From Fidelibacterota bacterium (lineage in GTDB: Bacteria > Marinisomatota > Marinisomatia > Marinisomatales > UBA1611), in the NCBI GenBank assembly GCA_002718285.1, contig PBAR01000038.1:8651-72650 (forward strand): 64,000 nucleotides of DNA, written 5' to 3'. A model generated the notes under the pieces. The model was not told the origin of the DNA, searched no databases, and saw only the letters and a program-made list of their open reading frames with translations. This document shows positions 28,293 through 36,554 of the stretch, one piece after another. Each line of letters opens with the position of its first letter. Within the stretch, counting starts at the first letter, position 1. The translations under genes and the position numbers were made by a program.

Positions 28293-29195
28293 TTATTTGA
28301 TATGCAGCATTTTTATATGCTTTTTTTTATTACCCGCAACTAGACTGAACAAATAAACTCCACTGGCAATATCGCTTGCATTAAAACGGAAAGTGTGGCT
28401 TCCAGATGGATGATTATTTATAATTTGTTTTTTAATCAAAGTGCCATCTATTCTATGAATGCTTAAGGACAAATTTGATTTAGACGGCAAAAAATATTGT
28501 ATCGATGTGTTTGAATTAAATGGGTTGGGGTAATTTTGTTTTAACTCAAAAATAACAGGTAATGAATTATAGAAAATATCAGCAGTAGTACTACCTGTAA
28601 CTTCTACCATATGATTCATCGAAGTATCTGTCATATTCGGATTATCAGTATTCTCAGCTGTATTCAGCCAATCATCCATACCCCATGTATTAACTGTAGT
28701 TATATACCCAATTGGGTAAGTTCCATTAAGTCCATTATCCGTATTAAAATTTAGAGTTACTTCATGGTAAGCATCTGCATCATAATAATCTCCGACATCT
28801 GATAATAAGTAGGTCCATTCCATCCTATCATGAATTCCAATTAATGTATCTATATCAGTACAGCCACTATCTGCAAGAAATTCTGCCTCCGTGCAGATCC
28901 ATTTTCTTCCAGAATCAGGGTCTAAAATTATGTTTCCTGATGGCGTTTCAGAATCCGTCGACTCAAAAGTTCCTGATTCAAATTCCCAGCCAATGGGATG
29001 TAGAACGCCAATAACTCCATGATGCGGATTCGTAACCTCTTCAGCGATAGCAGCTATATTTAATACTGAAGTAAATGTAGTTCCCGCCTCAATAGTTGTT
29101 GGTTGTTCTACTTCTTCAATTAAGCATGCAAATTGAATAATACCTACTATGAAAATTAAAATAAGCTTGACAGGAAGATTATTATTTTTCATCAT
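28293..29195 (-). CDS. Small surface lipoprotein with NPHHG domain and T9SS sorting domain
   Basis: 300 aa. Signal peptide with lipobox FACL around Cys; a single beta domain (about 30-190) containing EVTNPHHGVIGVLHPIGWEF, RKWICTEA and YPIGYITTVNTWG; then a T9SS-type sorting tail beginning NYPNPFNSNTSIQYFLP and ending SGVYLFSLVAG plus Lys. The N-terminal domain matches residues 25-170 of the 641-aa propeller protein at 11542-13467 (TNPHKGILAAIIPEDWDF, MKWICLI, FQLGYLVT). It therefore looks like a stand-alone copy of that module, perhaps binding the same glycan. It lies 113 bp before the ABC ATPase. No enzymatic motif was found. Confidence 0.68.
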   Translation of the reverse strand: MMKNNNLPVKLILIFIVGIIQFACLIEEVEQPTTIEAGTTFTSVLNIAAIAEEVTNPHHGVIGVLHPIGWEFESGTFESTDSETPSGNIILDPDSGRKWICTEAEFLADSGCTDIDTLIGIHDRMEWTYLLSDVGDYYDADAYHEVTLNFNTDNGLNGTYPIGYITTVNTWGMDDWLNTAENTDNPNMTDTSMNHMVEVTGSTTADIFYNSLPVIFELKQNYPNPFNSNTSIQYFLPSKSNLSLSIHRIDGTLIKKQIINNHPSGSHTFRFNASDIASGVYLFSLVAGNKKKHIKMLHIK

Positions 29196-29288
29196 TATTT
29201 TCTCCTTTGATTTATAATTCTGTAATTCATTTTTATAAATATACCTTAAATAATCTGAATTAAATTATTTTCCTATCCTTATCTTACT

Positions 29289-29966
29289 TTATTTAAAGTG
29301 ATCAATTGTATCAATTAATATTTCTCTCCATTGCAAATAACCTAATCCAGTTAAATGCAGACCATCATTAGAATACTCTTTTTTTAGATTACCCTCACTA
29401 TCCAAAAACTTATCATAAAGGTTAATGTACTTGACTCTCTTACCTTCAAGCTTTTTAATCATTTGGTTTAGTATGTTAATTTTACCATTATCATAGTTTG
29501 GCTGAAGCATAAATAAGTTTTTGTTAATTGGAAGAACAGATTGTATAAATAAATTTAATCCAATATTATTCTGTAATATACTCTCTACAATCCTCTCATA
29601 ATTAATAATTATTTCATCTGGAGTTTTCCCTTGTGATAAATCATTAATCCCTATCATAAGGAATACTGCATCAGGATTACAATTTTTTAAAAAATCAATT
29701 CTTTTCAGAATTCCATCTGTTGTATCCCCTCCAATTCCTCTATTAATTATTCTATCATTGTTAAATAATTCAGACCAATTACAAGATGCGGTAATACTAT
29801 TCCCGAGCATCACCATTGCATCATCTTCAACTTCTAATGAATTAAAAAGTGAGACACGTTGTTCATAGTGTGTTCTCATTGCATGATTCCAAAAGTCTTC
29901 TGAGTATCCTCTAGACATCAATAAAAACCATACTATTAACCTTATGAATAAATAAATTATTTCCAT
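29289..29966 (-). CDS. Exported SGNH/GDSL-family esterase
   Basis: 225 aa with an N-terminal hydrophobic signal. SGNH blocks are in order: block I VMLGNSITASCNW (nucleophile Ser, GNS instead of GDS), block II NRGIGGDTTDGIL (Gly), block III MIGINDLSQG (Asn), and block V NDGLHLTGLGY (Asp and His). It belongs to the platelet-activating-factor-acetylhydrolase-like branch that includes carbohydrate deacetylases. Located upstream of the glycan operon on the same strand, with 93 bp to the next gene. Removal of acetyl groups from the polysaccharide is the most likely job (inference). It may be the first gene of the locus. Confidence 0.82.
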   Translation of the reverse strand: MEIIYLFIRLIVWFLLMSRGYSEDFWNHAMRTHYEQRVSLFNSLEVEDDAMVMLGNSITASCNWSELFNNDRIINRGIGGDTTDGILKRIDFLKNCNPDAVFLMIGINDLSQGKTPDEIIINYERIVESILQNNIGLNLFIQSVLPINKNLFMLQPNYDNGKINILNQMIKKLEGKRVKYINLYDKFLDSEGNLKKEYSNDGLHLTGLGYLQWREILIDTIDHFK

Positions 29967-30062
29967 TATGATATTTCAAAGGTAGCTATTCCTTTATATT
30001 CTGGTCAACATACCTAACTGTGAATATTCCTTGGATTCATATAATATCTACAGAATTTTTGG

Positions 30063-33056
30063 TTATACATTTTTATTCAAATGATGCACCCATTGTTGTA
30101 AACTCGCTAATTTCTCAATTGTTACTGAACAGACTCCAAAAGATTTTTCTACAGTTCCCCTAATAATAAAAAGGTTCTCCCAGTTTAACAAGTCACCAAA
30201 TTTCTTAAAGATCTCTGGAAATAGTACACATTCGTAGATATTTGTTTCATCTTCCAAGGTTAAAAATTGCATAGGATCAGATTTTCTGGTTGTGGTCTGT
30301 TTCTTTGTTATATATACGCCAAGCAAATAAATTGAATGGCCAACATAATTTGGAATATCGTTTGCATATTTAATACGTGAACTGAGCATAGAACGATACC
30401 TAGACATGGGATGGGAAGATATTGGATAACCAAATGTTTCCAATTCTAGCCGATATTGATCTTCAGTCGTCAAATCATAATCCTCCAGTAGCGTTGTAAG
30501 TGGTCTCCTATTACCACGCTGAAGATAAAAACCTGCTACTTTATATGCCAATTCCCGGTGCGTTATATTAGAAACTAAATTTTTAAAACAGCCAGCATTA
30601 GTCAAAGCAATGGCATCAGCTAAATCCAAATCAACTCGAAAAAGAAAATCGTCCAAAGAATCAAAATCACCTGCCTTTCGTTCATCCAAAATAGTATCCA
30701 CAGCTTTCTGCTTTAACCCTTTAATACTCATGAATCCTATACGTATTGAATTCTTATTGCCACACCATTCACGATAACTCAAATTAATATCTGGATGCAG
30801 GATTTGAACCCCAAGTCTGCGTGCTTCACTCATATAGGCATAGGATGAATAAAATCCTCCTTGATTAGAAATCACTGCTGCTAAAAATTCTGCAGGGAAA
30901 TGTACTTTGAGATAGGCACAGGTAAAAGATAGCATAGCATAAGATGCGGAATGGGATTTACAGAATGAATAACCTACAAAAGAAATAATCATATCCCAGA
31001 CATCTTTGATTATATTAGGTGAATAACCTCGGTGAAGCGCACTTTTCCTAAATTTTTTTTTCCATGATGAAATAAGATACTCTGAAGAATTCCGGCTGAT
31101 TATCTTCCGCAATGCTTCCGCTTCTGCATAACCCATTCCTGCCATGATCATAGCAGCCATGACAACCTGTTCTTCATAAACCATAATTCCATAGCTCTCT
31201 GACATAAAGTCTAGATCAGGATGAATTAATTCCCATGATGCACCATGGATTCGTTGTAGCATAATGTTAGTAAATCTATTAGCTGCTGGACGGATGATAG
31301 ATGAATAAATTATCACATGCTCAAAATCTACTACCTTAGACTTAGCCAAAAGTTGTCTGGTGGCAGGACTCTCAATATAAAAAACACCCATAGTTTTCCC
31401 TGCTTTCATTAATTGTTCCGTTTTTTTATCTCCTATAGGCTGAATCTGATGATAATCCAAATATCTGTTCTGAGATACCTCTTCTCCATAATTTAGGTTT
31501 ATATGTTGAATCGTATCCCGGACTACTGCCAAGCTGCGATTACCTAAAAGGTCAATTTTTAAAAGCCCCGAGTCTTCTACCTGATCTTTCTCCCATTCAA
31601 CAATCTGTACTCCCTTAGGGGCTCTTAACACTGGAACATATTTTTGAATCTCATCTGGAACAATAATCACTCCCCCAGGATGTACCGATGGATAACGAAA
31701 TACTCCCACAATTTTTTCACTCTCACGCAAAATACGAATTAATGTTTCATCTAGATTTATATCGGTAAACCTTGGCTCGGTGCAAACCCAATCCTCCAAA
31801 TCCTGATGAGATACGTTCCAGCTTATCCGCCTGGTAATACTTTTGATTTCTTCATTCGATAACCCATATACTTTTCCCACTTCCCAGATGGCGGATCGAC
31901 GTTGTAAAAAAACCTGACTGGAAACCATCGCTGTACGTTTATAACCATATTTCTTAAACACATAATCTAATATCTGATCCCGTTCATCCCATGGAAAGTC
32001 TACATCAATATCTGGCATATTCTCTCGCTCTGGATGAATAAATCTTTCAAACTGTAGTTTGTATTTTAAAGGGTCTACCTGAGTAATAAAAAGACAGTAA
32101 CTCACTACCGATGCAGCTGCCGAACCTCGACCAATAGTGGCTTGGGCTTGCTGTACAATATCCTGCACAATCAAAAAATAAGTCGAAAATCCTTTTTGCA
32201 TAATAATGTCTAACTCATATTGGATACGCTGATCAATAGATTTACTAATCTTACCATAGCGAATCTTGGCACCTACATAAACTTTACGCTTGAGTTTTTT
32301 ATTGGATTGATGGGTATCTCTAAGTGACAATCCTGGGAAAATGGTATTAATGAATGGCCAGTTAGTCTTACAGCGATCCGCTAAATAGCGACTGTTATTT
32401 ATAGCATCCAAGCTATTGGGAAATAATTTTACCATATCTGCTTCGTTACGGAACCAGTGTTGATCTGTTTTACACTTTGACATATCTAATTTATCCAATG
32501 TTGCATTATTTGCGATAGCCCTTAGAGTTATATAGATACCGTGGTCAGACTTTGATTTGAAATAAACATCGCCTGTAGCAACAATCTCCAGTTTTAATTC
32601 TTTCATTAATTTTTTTGCGGCAGCTTCTTGTATTCCAGGATGCAATTCAATAAATAAATGGGTATTTGGAATAAAATCAATCAATTTTTTTAAAGTTGAT
32701 CTATGATGAGATAACACAAATAAACCAGTATGATTTTTCTTTAAGACATCTACCACAGATCGATCTATATTATCATGAATCTCTGATATAGCACGGCACA
32801 TATTCTCATAACCATATTGATTTTCTGCTAATATAACTACTTCATCAGTTTTAGTAATCAAATTTGTACCAGCTATAGGATGGATCCCGGCATCTTTACA
32901 ATGCTGAACAAACCGGATAAAACCCCACATACCATTTATATCAGTCAAAGCTAAAGTATCGATGTTATTTGATCGAGACAAATTTATAAGATCTACAAAA
33001 GAAAGTAGACCTTGCATGGATGAATACACAGAATGGATATTCAGGTGCGCAAACAT
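30063..33056 (-). CDS. dnaE2: Error-prone DNA polymerase III alpha subunit
   Basis: 997 aa C-family polymerase used in SOS-induced translesion synthesis. The N-terminal PHP domain is present (HLNIHSVYSSMQGLLSFVDL, LALTDINGMWGF). The palm has the catalytic triad in ENMPDIDVDFPWDER (about residue 349) and GRGSAAASVVSYCL. SFVGYSFCKSHSASYAMLSF is the conserved helix-hairpin region. The C-terminus has an OB fold (FLTLEDETNIYECVLFPE). Its length is typical of DnaE2 and shorter than replicative DnaE1 (about 1160). It is the last gene of the lexA-imuB-dnaE2 unit, and its start overlaps the imuB stop by 1 nt. Confidence 0.93.
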   Translation of the reverse strand: MFAHLNIHSVYSSMQGLLSFVDLINLSRSNNIDTLALTDINGMWGFIRFVQHCKDAGIHPIAGTNLITKTDEVVILAENQYGYENMCRAISEIHDNIDRSVVDVLKKNHTGLFVLSHHRSTLKKLIDFIPNTHLFIELHPGIQEAAAKKLMKELKLEIVATGDVYFKSKSDHGIYITLRAIANNATLDKLDMSKCKTDQHWFRNEADMVKLFPNSLDAINNSRYLADRCKTNWPFINTIFPGLSLRDTHQSNKKLKRKVYVGAKIRYGKISKSIDQRIQYELDIIMQKGFSTYFLIVQDIVQQAQATIGRGSAAASVVSYCLFITQVDPLKYKLQFERFIHPERENMPDIDVDFPWDERDQILDYVFKKYGYKRTAMVSSQVFLQRRSAIWEVGKVYGLSNEEIKSITRRISWNVSHQDLEDWVCTEPRFTDINLDETLIRILRESEKIVGVFRYPSVHPGGVIIVPDEIQKYVPVLRAPKGVQIVEWEKDQVEDSGLLKIDLLGNRSLAVVRDTIQHINLNYGEEVSQNRYLDYHQIQPIGDKKTEQLMKAGKTMGVFYIESPATRQLLAKSKVVDFEHVIIYSSIIRPAANRFTNIMLQRIHGASWELIHPDLDFMSESYGIMVYEEQVVMAAMIMAGMGYAEAEALRKIISRNSSEYLISSWKKKFRKSALHRGYSPNIIKDVWDMIISFVGYSFCKSHSASYAMLSFTCAYLKVHFPAEFLAAVISNQGGFYSSYAYMSEARRLGVQILHPDINLSYREWCGNKNSIRIGFMSIKGLKQKAVDTILDERKAGDFDSLDDFLFRVDLDLADAIALTNAGCFKNLVSNITHRELAYKVAGFYLQRGNRRPLTTLLEDYDLTTEDQYRLELETFGYPISSHPMSRYRSMLSSRIKYANDIPNYVGHSIYLLGVYITKKQTTTRKSDPMQFLTLEDETNIYECVLFPEIFKKFGDLLNWENLFIIRGTVEKSFGVCSVTIEKLASLQQWVHHLNKNV

Positions 33057-34228
33057 TAAATATGCCCTAGAGCCTGGAGTATATCAGCGGTCTGCAGACT
33101 TCGAACACCGTACTTAAGACGAATTTTTTCTACTGCTTTAGATACGGCCATTTCCCTGCTCTCTAATGTTGGGAAAATAGCTTCCTGATTAACGTAAGGA
33201 CGAAAATCACTAACATCCAACAAAATAGCTCGAATTCGATTACGACGTGTGTTTGCTTTGTAAAATAATCTCCTGCATACACCGATCACCGATTTATTAT
33301 CAGCTTTGATAACCCGATCTTTCCAAGTTCGATGGTATCCATCAGCATAATGAATCTCCAACTTCACTTTGTCCGCTACATTTTGGCGTTTACGAAGTTT
33401 AAATGCCACCTGTTGTGCCAAATCCTTTACAACTGCATAAAGTATACTCTCATCGTTGGTATCTTCAGGTAAAACTGTTTGTTCTAAAATATGGTCTTGC
33501 AGTTTTGGTGGTTTTACAACGGATGAATCATAACCATATGCCTCTTGAGAAAGTTGTACAGCATGAGCCCCAAAAAAGGTTTCAAATTCATCTGGACGAT
33601 ATACCATAGACTGTATATCACTAATCTTCTTAATCCAAAGAAAATGGATCAATCGCTTTACAAAATTTTTCCTTACTGTAGGAAGAAATATCGGATCTAA
33701 TGGAGATAAAAACTGCGCCTCTTCGCCATCCTGCACTTGATAAATTTTTTCTGGAACAACAGATGTAATAATACGACTCACCAGCTTATTTACACTGATG
33801 CCTACCATTCCTGAAATATTTGTTTTTTCCTGAATGCTTTTAAGTATAGAAATTCCTGTATTCTGCATATCCCCATACATTGTTTTCATCCCCTTCATAT
33901 CAAGATAAAATCGACCAAACCCTTCAGGCTCTATAATTGGCGTAAACGCAGATATAGTCTGATAAACATATTGATTTAAACGTGCATATAAAGAGAGGTT
34001 ATAAGGTAGTAGTTGCACACGATGATTCATTTTTCTTACTACGGAAACTTTCATACCATGTAATAATCCATTTTTTTCCGCTTCAGGAGATAAAAATAAA
34101 ATAGTTCCATTTGAACGATAGGATGAAATAATAGCTACTGGGCGTTTCTTCAAACTAGGATCCATGATCTGCTCAGCCTGGAGTTCCATTCTCCTAAGAC
34201 GTATATGAAAAACGTCTCGATTAACCAA
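33056..34228 (-). CDS. imuB: ImuB-like, catalytically inactive Y-family polymerase
   Basis: 390 aa. The palm/fingers fold of DinB-type polymerases is recognisable (RPVAIISSYRSNGTILFLSPEAEKNGLLHGM; ISGMVGISVNKLVSRIITSV), but catalytic acids are lost. The position of HIDxDxF reads HIRLRRM, and the SxDE motif region reads EGFGRFYLDMKG. ImuB proteins are known non-polymerising adaptors that link DnaE2 to the sliding clamp, and gene order supports this. Start is TTG 34228, 10 nt after lexA. A short C-terminal helical extension is present (SREMAVSKAVEKIRLKYG). No imuA gene is found nearby. Confidence 0.85.
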   Translation of the reverse strand: MVNRDVFHIRLRRMELQAEQIMDPSLKKRPVAIISSYRSNGTILFLSPEAEKNGLLHGMKVSVVRKMNHRVQLLPYNLSLYARLNQYVYQTISAFTPIIEPEGFGRFYLDMKGMKTMYGDMQNTGISILKSIQEKTNISGMVGISVNKLVSRIITSVVPEKIYQVQDGEEAQFLSPLDPIFLPTVRKNFVKRLIHFLWIKKISDIQSMVYRPDEFETFFGAHAVQLSQEAYGYDSSVVKPPKLQDHILEQTVLPEDTNDESILYAVVKDLAQQVAFKLRKRQNVADKVKLEIHYADGYHRTWKDRVIKADNKSVIGVCRRLFYKANTRRNRIRAILLDVSDFRPYVNQEAIFPTLESREMAVSKAVEKIRLKYGVRSLQTADILQALGHI

Positions 34229-34238
34229 GAAGATGCGC

Positions 34239-34853
34239 CTAGTTCAAATAATTCCGGAAGGAATATAGCAGCACACCGTTAATATGGAAATCGTCTTGGG
34301 AATTGACCCTAATAATTGGGAAATTTGGATTTCTAGGATGAAGTTCAATACAATCTGGTTTGGGCATATAACATTTTAGCGTGGCTTCGCCGTTTACCAA
34401 AGCTACTATAATCTGTCCAGAACGAGCAGTTTTAGCCTTTCTAGCTACAATAAAATCACCATCCTGGATCTGTTCATCAATCATGGAATCTCCTTTAACC
34501 TGCAGGACATAATTATCTGGGTGTAATAAAGATGGTGGGACATCTACTACTTCTGGGTTTTCTAATGCTTCGATAGGTTCTCCTGCTGCTATAAGGCCCA
34601 GCAACGGTAAACAGGCTGTAGTTGTGGTGTGCTCTTTGCGGATTAAAGTGAGCGCCCGCTTACCGTTGGGACCTTTTACACGGGATAAATGGCCTCTTTC
34701 TTCCAAGGTCTTTACATACCAGTTTACTGTCCCTAATGAATCAAAACCAAGACCGGCCATAATCTCTTCATAAGATGGAGCCTGATCAAAGTTCAAAGTA
34801 AATCTCTGAATAAAATCCAGGAATCTTTTCAATTTTGGAGACAGTGGTTTCAC
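34239..34853 (-). CDS. lexA: LexA SOS repressor
   Basis: 204 aa. The N-terminal winged helix (about 1-70: APSYEEIMAGLGFDSLGTVNWYVKTLEERGHLSR) binds operators. The C-terminal S24 peptidase domain has the Ala90-Gly91 self-cleavage site in LGLIAAGEP, the nucleophile Ser123 in VKGDSMIDE and the general base Lys160 in NGEATLKCY. It represses the SOS regulon and cuts itself when RecA is activated. It starts at GTG 34853, which overlaps the stop of a 59-aa ORF by 4 nt (GTGA). Being in one unit with imuB and dnaE2 implies autoregulation of the mutagenesis cassette. Confidence 0.95.
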   Translation of the reverse strand: MKPLSPKLKRFLDFIQRFTLNFDQAPSYEEIMAGLGFDSLGTVNWYVKTLEERGHLSRVKGPNGKRALTLIRKEHTTTTACLPLLGLIAAGEPIEALENPEVVDVPPSLLHPDNYVLQVKGDSMIDEQIQDGDFIVARKAKTARSGQIIVALVNGEATLKCYMPKPDCIELHPRNPNFPIIRVNSQDDFHINGVLLYSFRNYLN

Positions 34854-35029
34854 TGCGAGGTAACAGGAAAATATTTTATCGCTTGTTTCCCAACATATAT
34901 CACAAATCGAGATGCTTTTTTATTGGAATGATTATTAAGGCGGTTAACAGCCCTAATAACAACCAGCGATGATTCTTTTTTAAATCTTTTCTTCATTAAT
35001 CTTAAAAAAACAGAGTTTAATAAAGGCAT
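34850..35029 (-). CDS. Small basic protein, 59 aa, translationally coupled to lexA
   Basis: ATG at 35029 opens a 59-codon frame that ends in TGA at 34852-34850, giving a GTGA overlap with the lexA start. The predicted protein is basic (about 11 Lys/Arg after the first Met), begins MPLLNSVFLRLMKKRFKK and ends YVGKQAIKYFPVTSQ. An internal ATG at 34996 is a possible alternative start. No family was recognised. The overlap and the lack of any other gene between the promoter region and lexA make it a likely real first gene of the SOS operon, or a leader ORF controlling lexA translation. No clear Shine-Dalgarno is visible (only GTTAAAG). Confidence 0.5.
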   Translation of the reverse strand: MPLLNSVFLRLMKKRFKKESSLVVIRAVNRLNNHSNKKASRFVIYVGKQAIKYFPVTSQ

Positions 35030-35051
35030 CTTTAACTACAATACTCCATAT

Positions 35052-35100
35052 CTTGATATTTTATAATAAAACTCGTAAGTTACTCGTAAGTATATTACAA
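35052..35100 (-). promoter_or_regulatory. Probable promoter/operator of the lexA operon with a tandem repeat
   Basis: On the minus strand a TATAAA box is preceded, 18 nt upstream, by TTACGA. The -35 region lies inside two direct copies of ACTTACGAGT (plus-strand ACTCGTAAGT at 35071-35080 and 35082-35091), spaced 11 nt, one helical turn. The centre GTAAGTTAC has GTAA/TTAC arms. A repressor bound here would block the promoter, and the lexA gene is the first known gene downstream. LexA binding is an inference. Confidence 0.45.
35071..35091. repeat. Tandem direct repeat, ACTCGTAAGT x2, 11-bp period
   Basis: Two identical 10-mers at 35071-35080 and 35082-35091, separated by one base. I did not notice further copies elsewhere in the window. 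See the promoter entry for its context upstream of lexA. Confidence 0.85.
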
Positions 35101-35122
35101 AAGATTTGACATACATCCAAAT

Positions 35123-35147
35123 AAAAAACCCCTGATGAGGGGGTTTT
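35123..35147. terminator. Rho-independent terminator hairpin (CCCCT-GATG-AGGGG)
   Basis: An A-run, a CCCCT/AGGGG stem with a GATG loop and a T-run. It lies 29 nt beyond the stop of the minus-strand PAS-UbiA gene, so it ends that transcript. Its flanking A- and T-runs could serve either strand. Confidence 0.88.
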
Positions 35148-35175
35148 TATAAATGTTATAAAATAATTTTACAAA

Positions 35176-36456
35176 TTATACAGATGAGCCCATCCATATT
35201 CCAATGCAAAACAATATTCCAGCTACATTATGCATAATAATTGTTGCCCAGTTTGCTGGCTGCAACAAACGGTCATTATAATATTTATATAATGTTTGAA
35301 TTGCACTTACCCCAAAGAATACTGCAAAAAGGGAGATTAATGTTAAGGATGGAAACGTTCCATTCAAGGCTAAAACAATGATACTTAAAAAGGCAGCCAT
35401 CACTAAAGATACATAGCCTGTTCTGGCTTTTTTCGGGCCAAATACAACGATAAGAGTATTTTTACCCGTGGCCTTATCACTATCATGGTCTGGAAATTCA
35501 TTCATATAAACAATGGCAGCAACAAGAAAACCGATGGGAATACCCGCTAAAAAAGCTTCGGGGAGTAATTCTCCAGTTTGCACCAGTGCACTACCAGCCA
35601 CCATTAAAGGACCAAAATTGAGTCCAATAAGCAATTCACCAAGCCCTCTCCTAGATGAAAATCGAAAAGGCGGAGCTGTATAAAATAAACCCGATATAAA
35701 TCCTGAAAATCCCAACCAGAGCACAGGGAAACCAGCCTTATTTATGAGCAGAATGCCTACAAGCGCGCTTAATGCAAAAGTTACTATAGCCACTCTCAGC
35801 ATTCCTCTTGGAGAGATTAAACCCATCTGAATGCTACGGCTTCCTCCATTAAGGCCAACATTACTATAATTATAATTAGCCTCATCGGCACCACTGATAT
35901 GATCAAAATAGTCATTAGATGTATTAGTACCGATATGTAGCAGTGAACCACCTAGGAGAGTTAAACCCAACCAACCCCATTCCACTGGAAATCCAGCTAG
36001 ATTAGCAACAGCGGCACCTATAAAAACAGGGACCAGAGTAGCAGATAAAAATGGTAGTCGCATAATCACAACCCAAGTAAATATTTTAGTTATTAAACTT
36101 ATCTTAGGTCGTACTTCATCAGGAGTTTTATCTTTTAAAAACGATGTTACGCCACAATAACCAATGTGTTCACCATCTTTCCCTTTTGTAGGTGTAATCT
36201 TAATATGGCAGGGTAGTTCACTCCCATCTTTATGTAAAAAAACTGTATTTCCTTCCCACTTTCCATTTTTTACTGCTTCTTTAAGCCATCCAACAACATG
36301 ACCTAGAACAACTTGTCCATCACTAAAATCACTAACGCGCATTTTCCCTATAACTTCTTCATTATTATACCCAAAAAGACTTTCAGCACCGTCACTAAAT
36401 GTGTCGATCTTTCCATCCAAATCGCAGGTTATTATACTTTTAATGCTTTTGCTCAT
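35176..36456 (-). CDS. PAS domain fused to UbiA/MenA-type prenyltransferase
   Basis: 426 aa. Residues about 8-108 are a PAS fold (IITCDLDGKIDTFSDGAESLFGY, EVIGKMRVSDF, GNTVFLHKDGSELPCHI, GYCGVTSFLKD). Residues about 120-426 are a membrane prenyltransferase with eight to nine helices. Its first Asp-rich motif is NTSNDYFDHISGAD and its second is NEFPDHDSDKATGKNTL, as in MenA (1,4-dihydroxy-2-naphthoate prenyltransferase). YTAPPFRFSSRRGLGELLIG also fits MenA. It probably attaches a polyprenyl chain during menaquinone or related quinone synthesis in the inner membrane. The PAS domain could sense redox state or a ligand and tune the enzyme. Such a fusion is not one I know. Confidence 0.85.
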   Translation of the reverse strand: MSKSIKSIITCDLDGKIDTFSDGAESLFGYNNEEVIGKMRVSDFSDGQVVLGHVVGWLKEAVKNGKWEGNTVFLHKDGSELPCHIKITPTKGKDGEHIGYCGVTSFLKDKTPDEVRPKISLITKIFTWVVIMRLPFLSATLVPVFIGAAVANLAGFPVEWGWLGLTLLGGSLLHIGTNTSNDYFDHISGADEANYNYSNVGLNGGSRSIQMGLISPRGMLRVAIVTFALSALVGILLINKAGFPVLWLGFSGFISGLFYTAPPFRFSSRRGLGELLIGLNFGPLMVAGSALVQTGELLPEAFLAGIPIGFLVAAIVYMNEFPDHDSDKATGKNTLIVVFGPKKARTGYVSLVMAAFLSIIVLALNGTFPSLTLISLFAVFFGVSAIQTLYKYYNDRLLQPANWATIIMHNVAGILFCIGIWMGSSV

Positions 36457-36554
36457 ATCTTTAATAATCCTAAATAAATGATTTAAAGGCTGGGATATTA
36501 CTTAATCTTATTTTTATAGAAACTATAAAAAAAGTAATGTAACTAGGGTACAGT

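Noticed and set aside
35071..35091. Start of a CRISPR array
   Set aside because: Only two short copies, 1-nt spacer, no cas genes.
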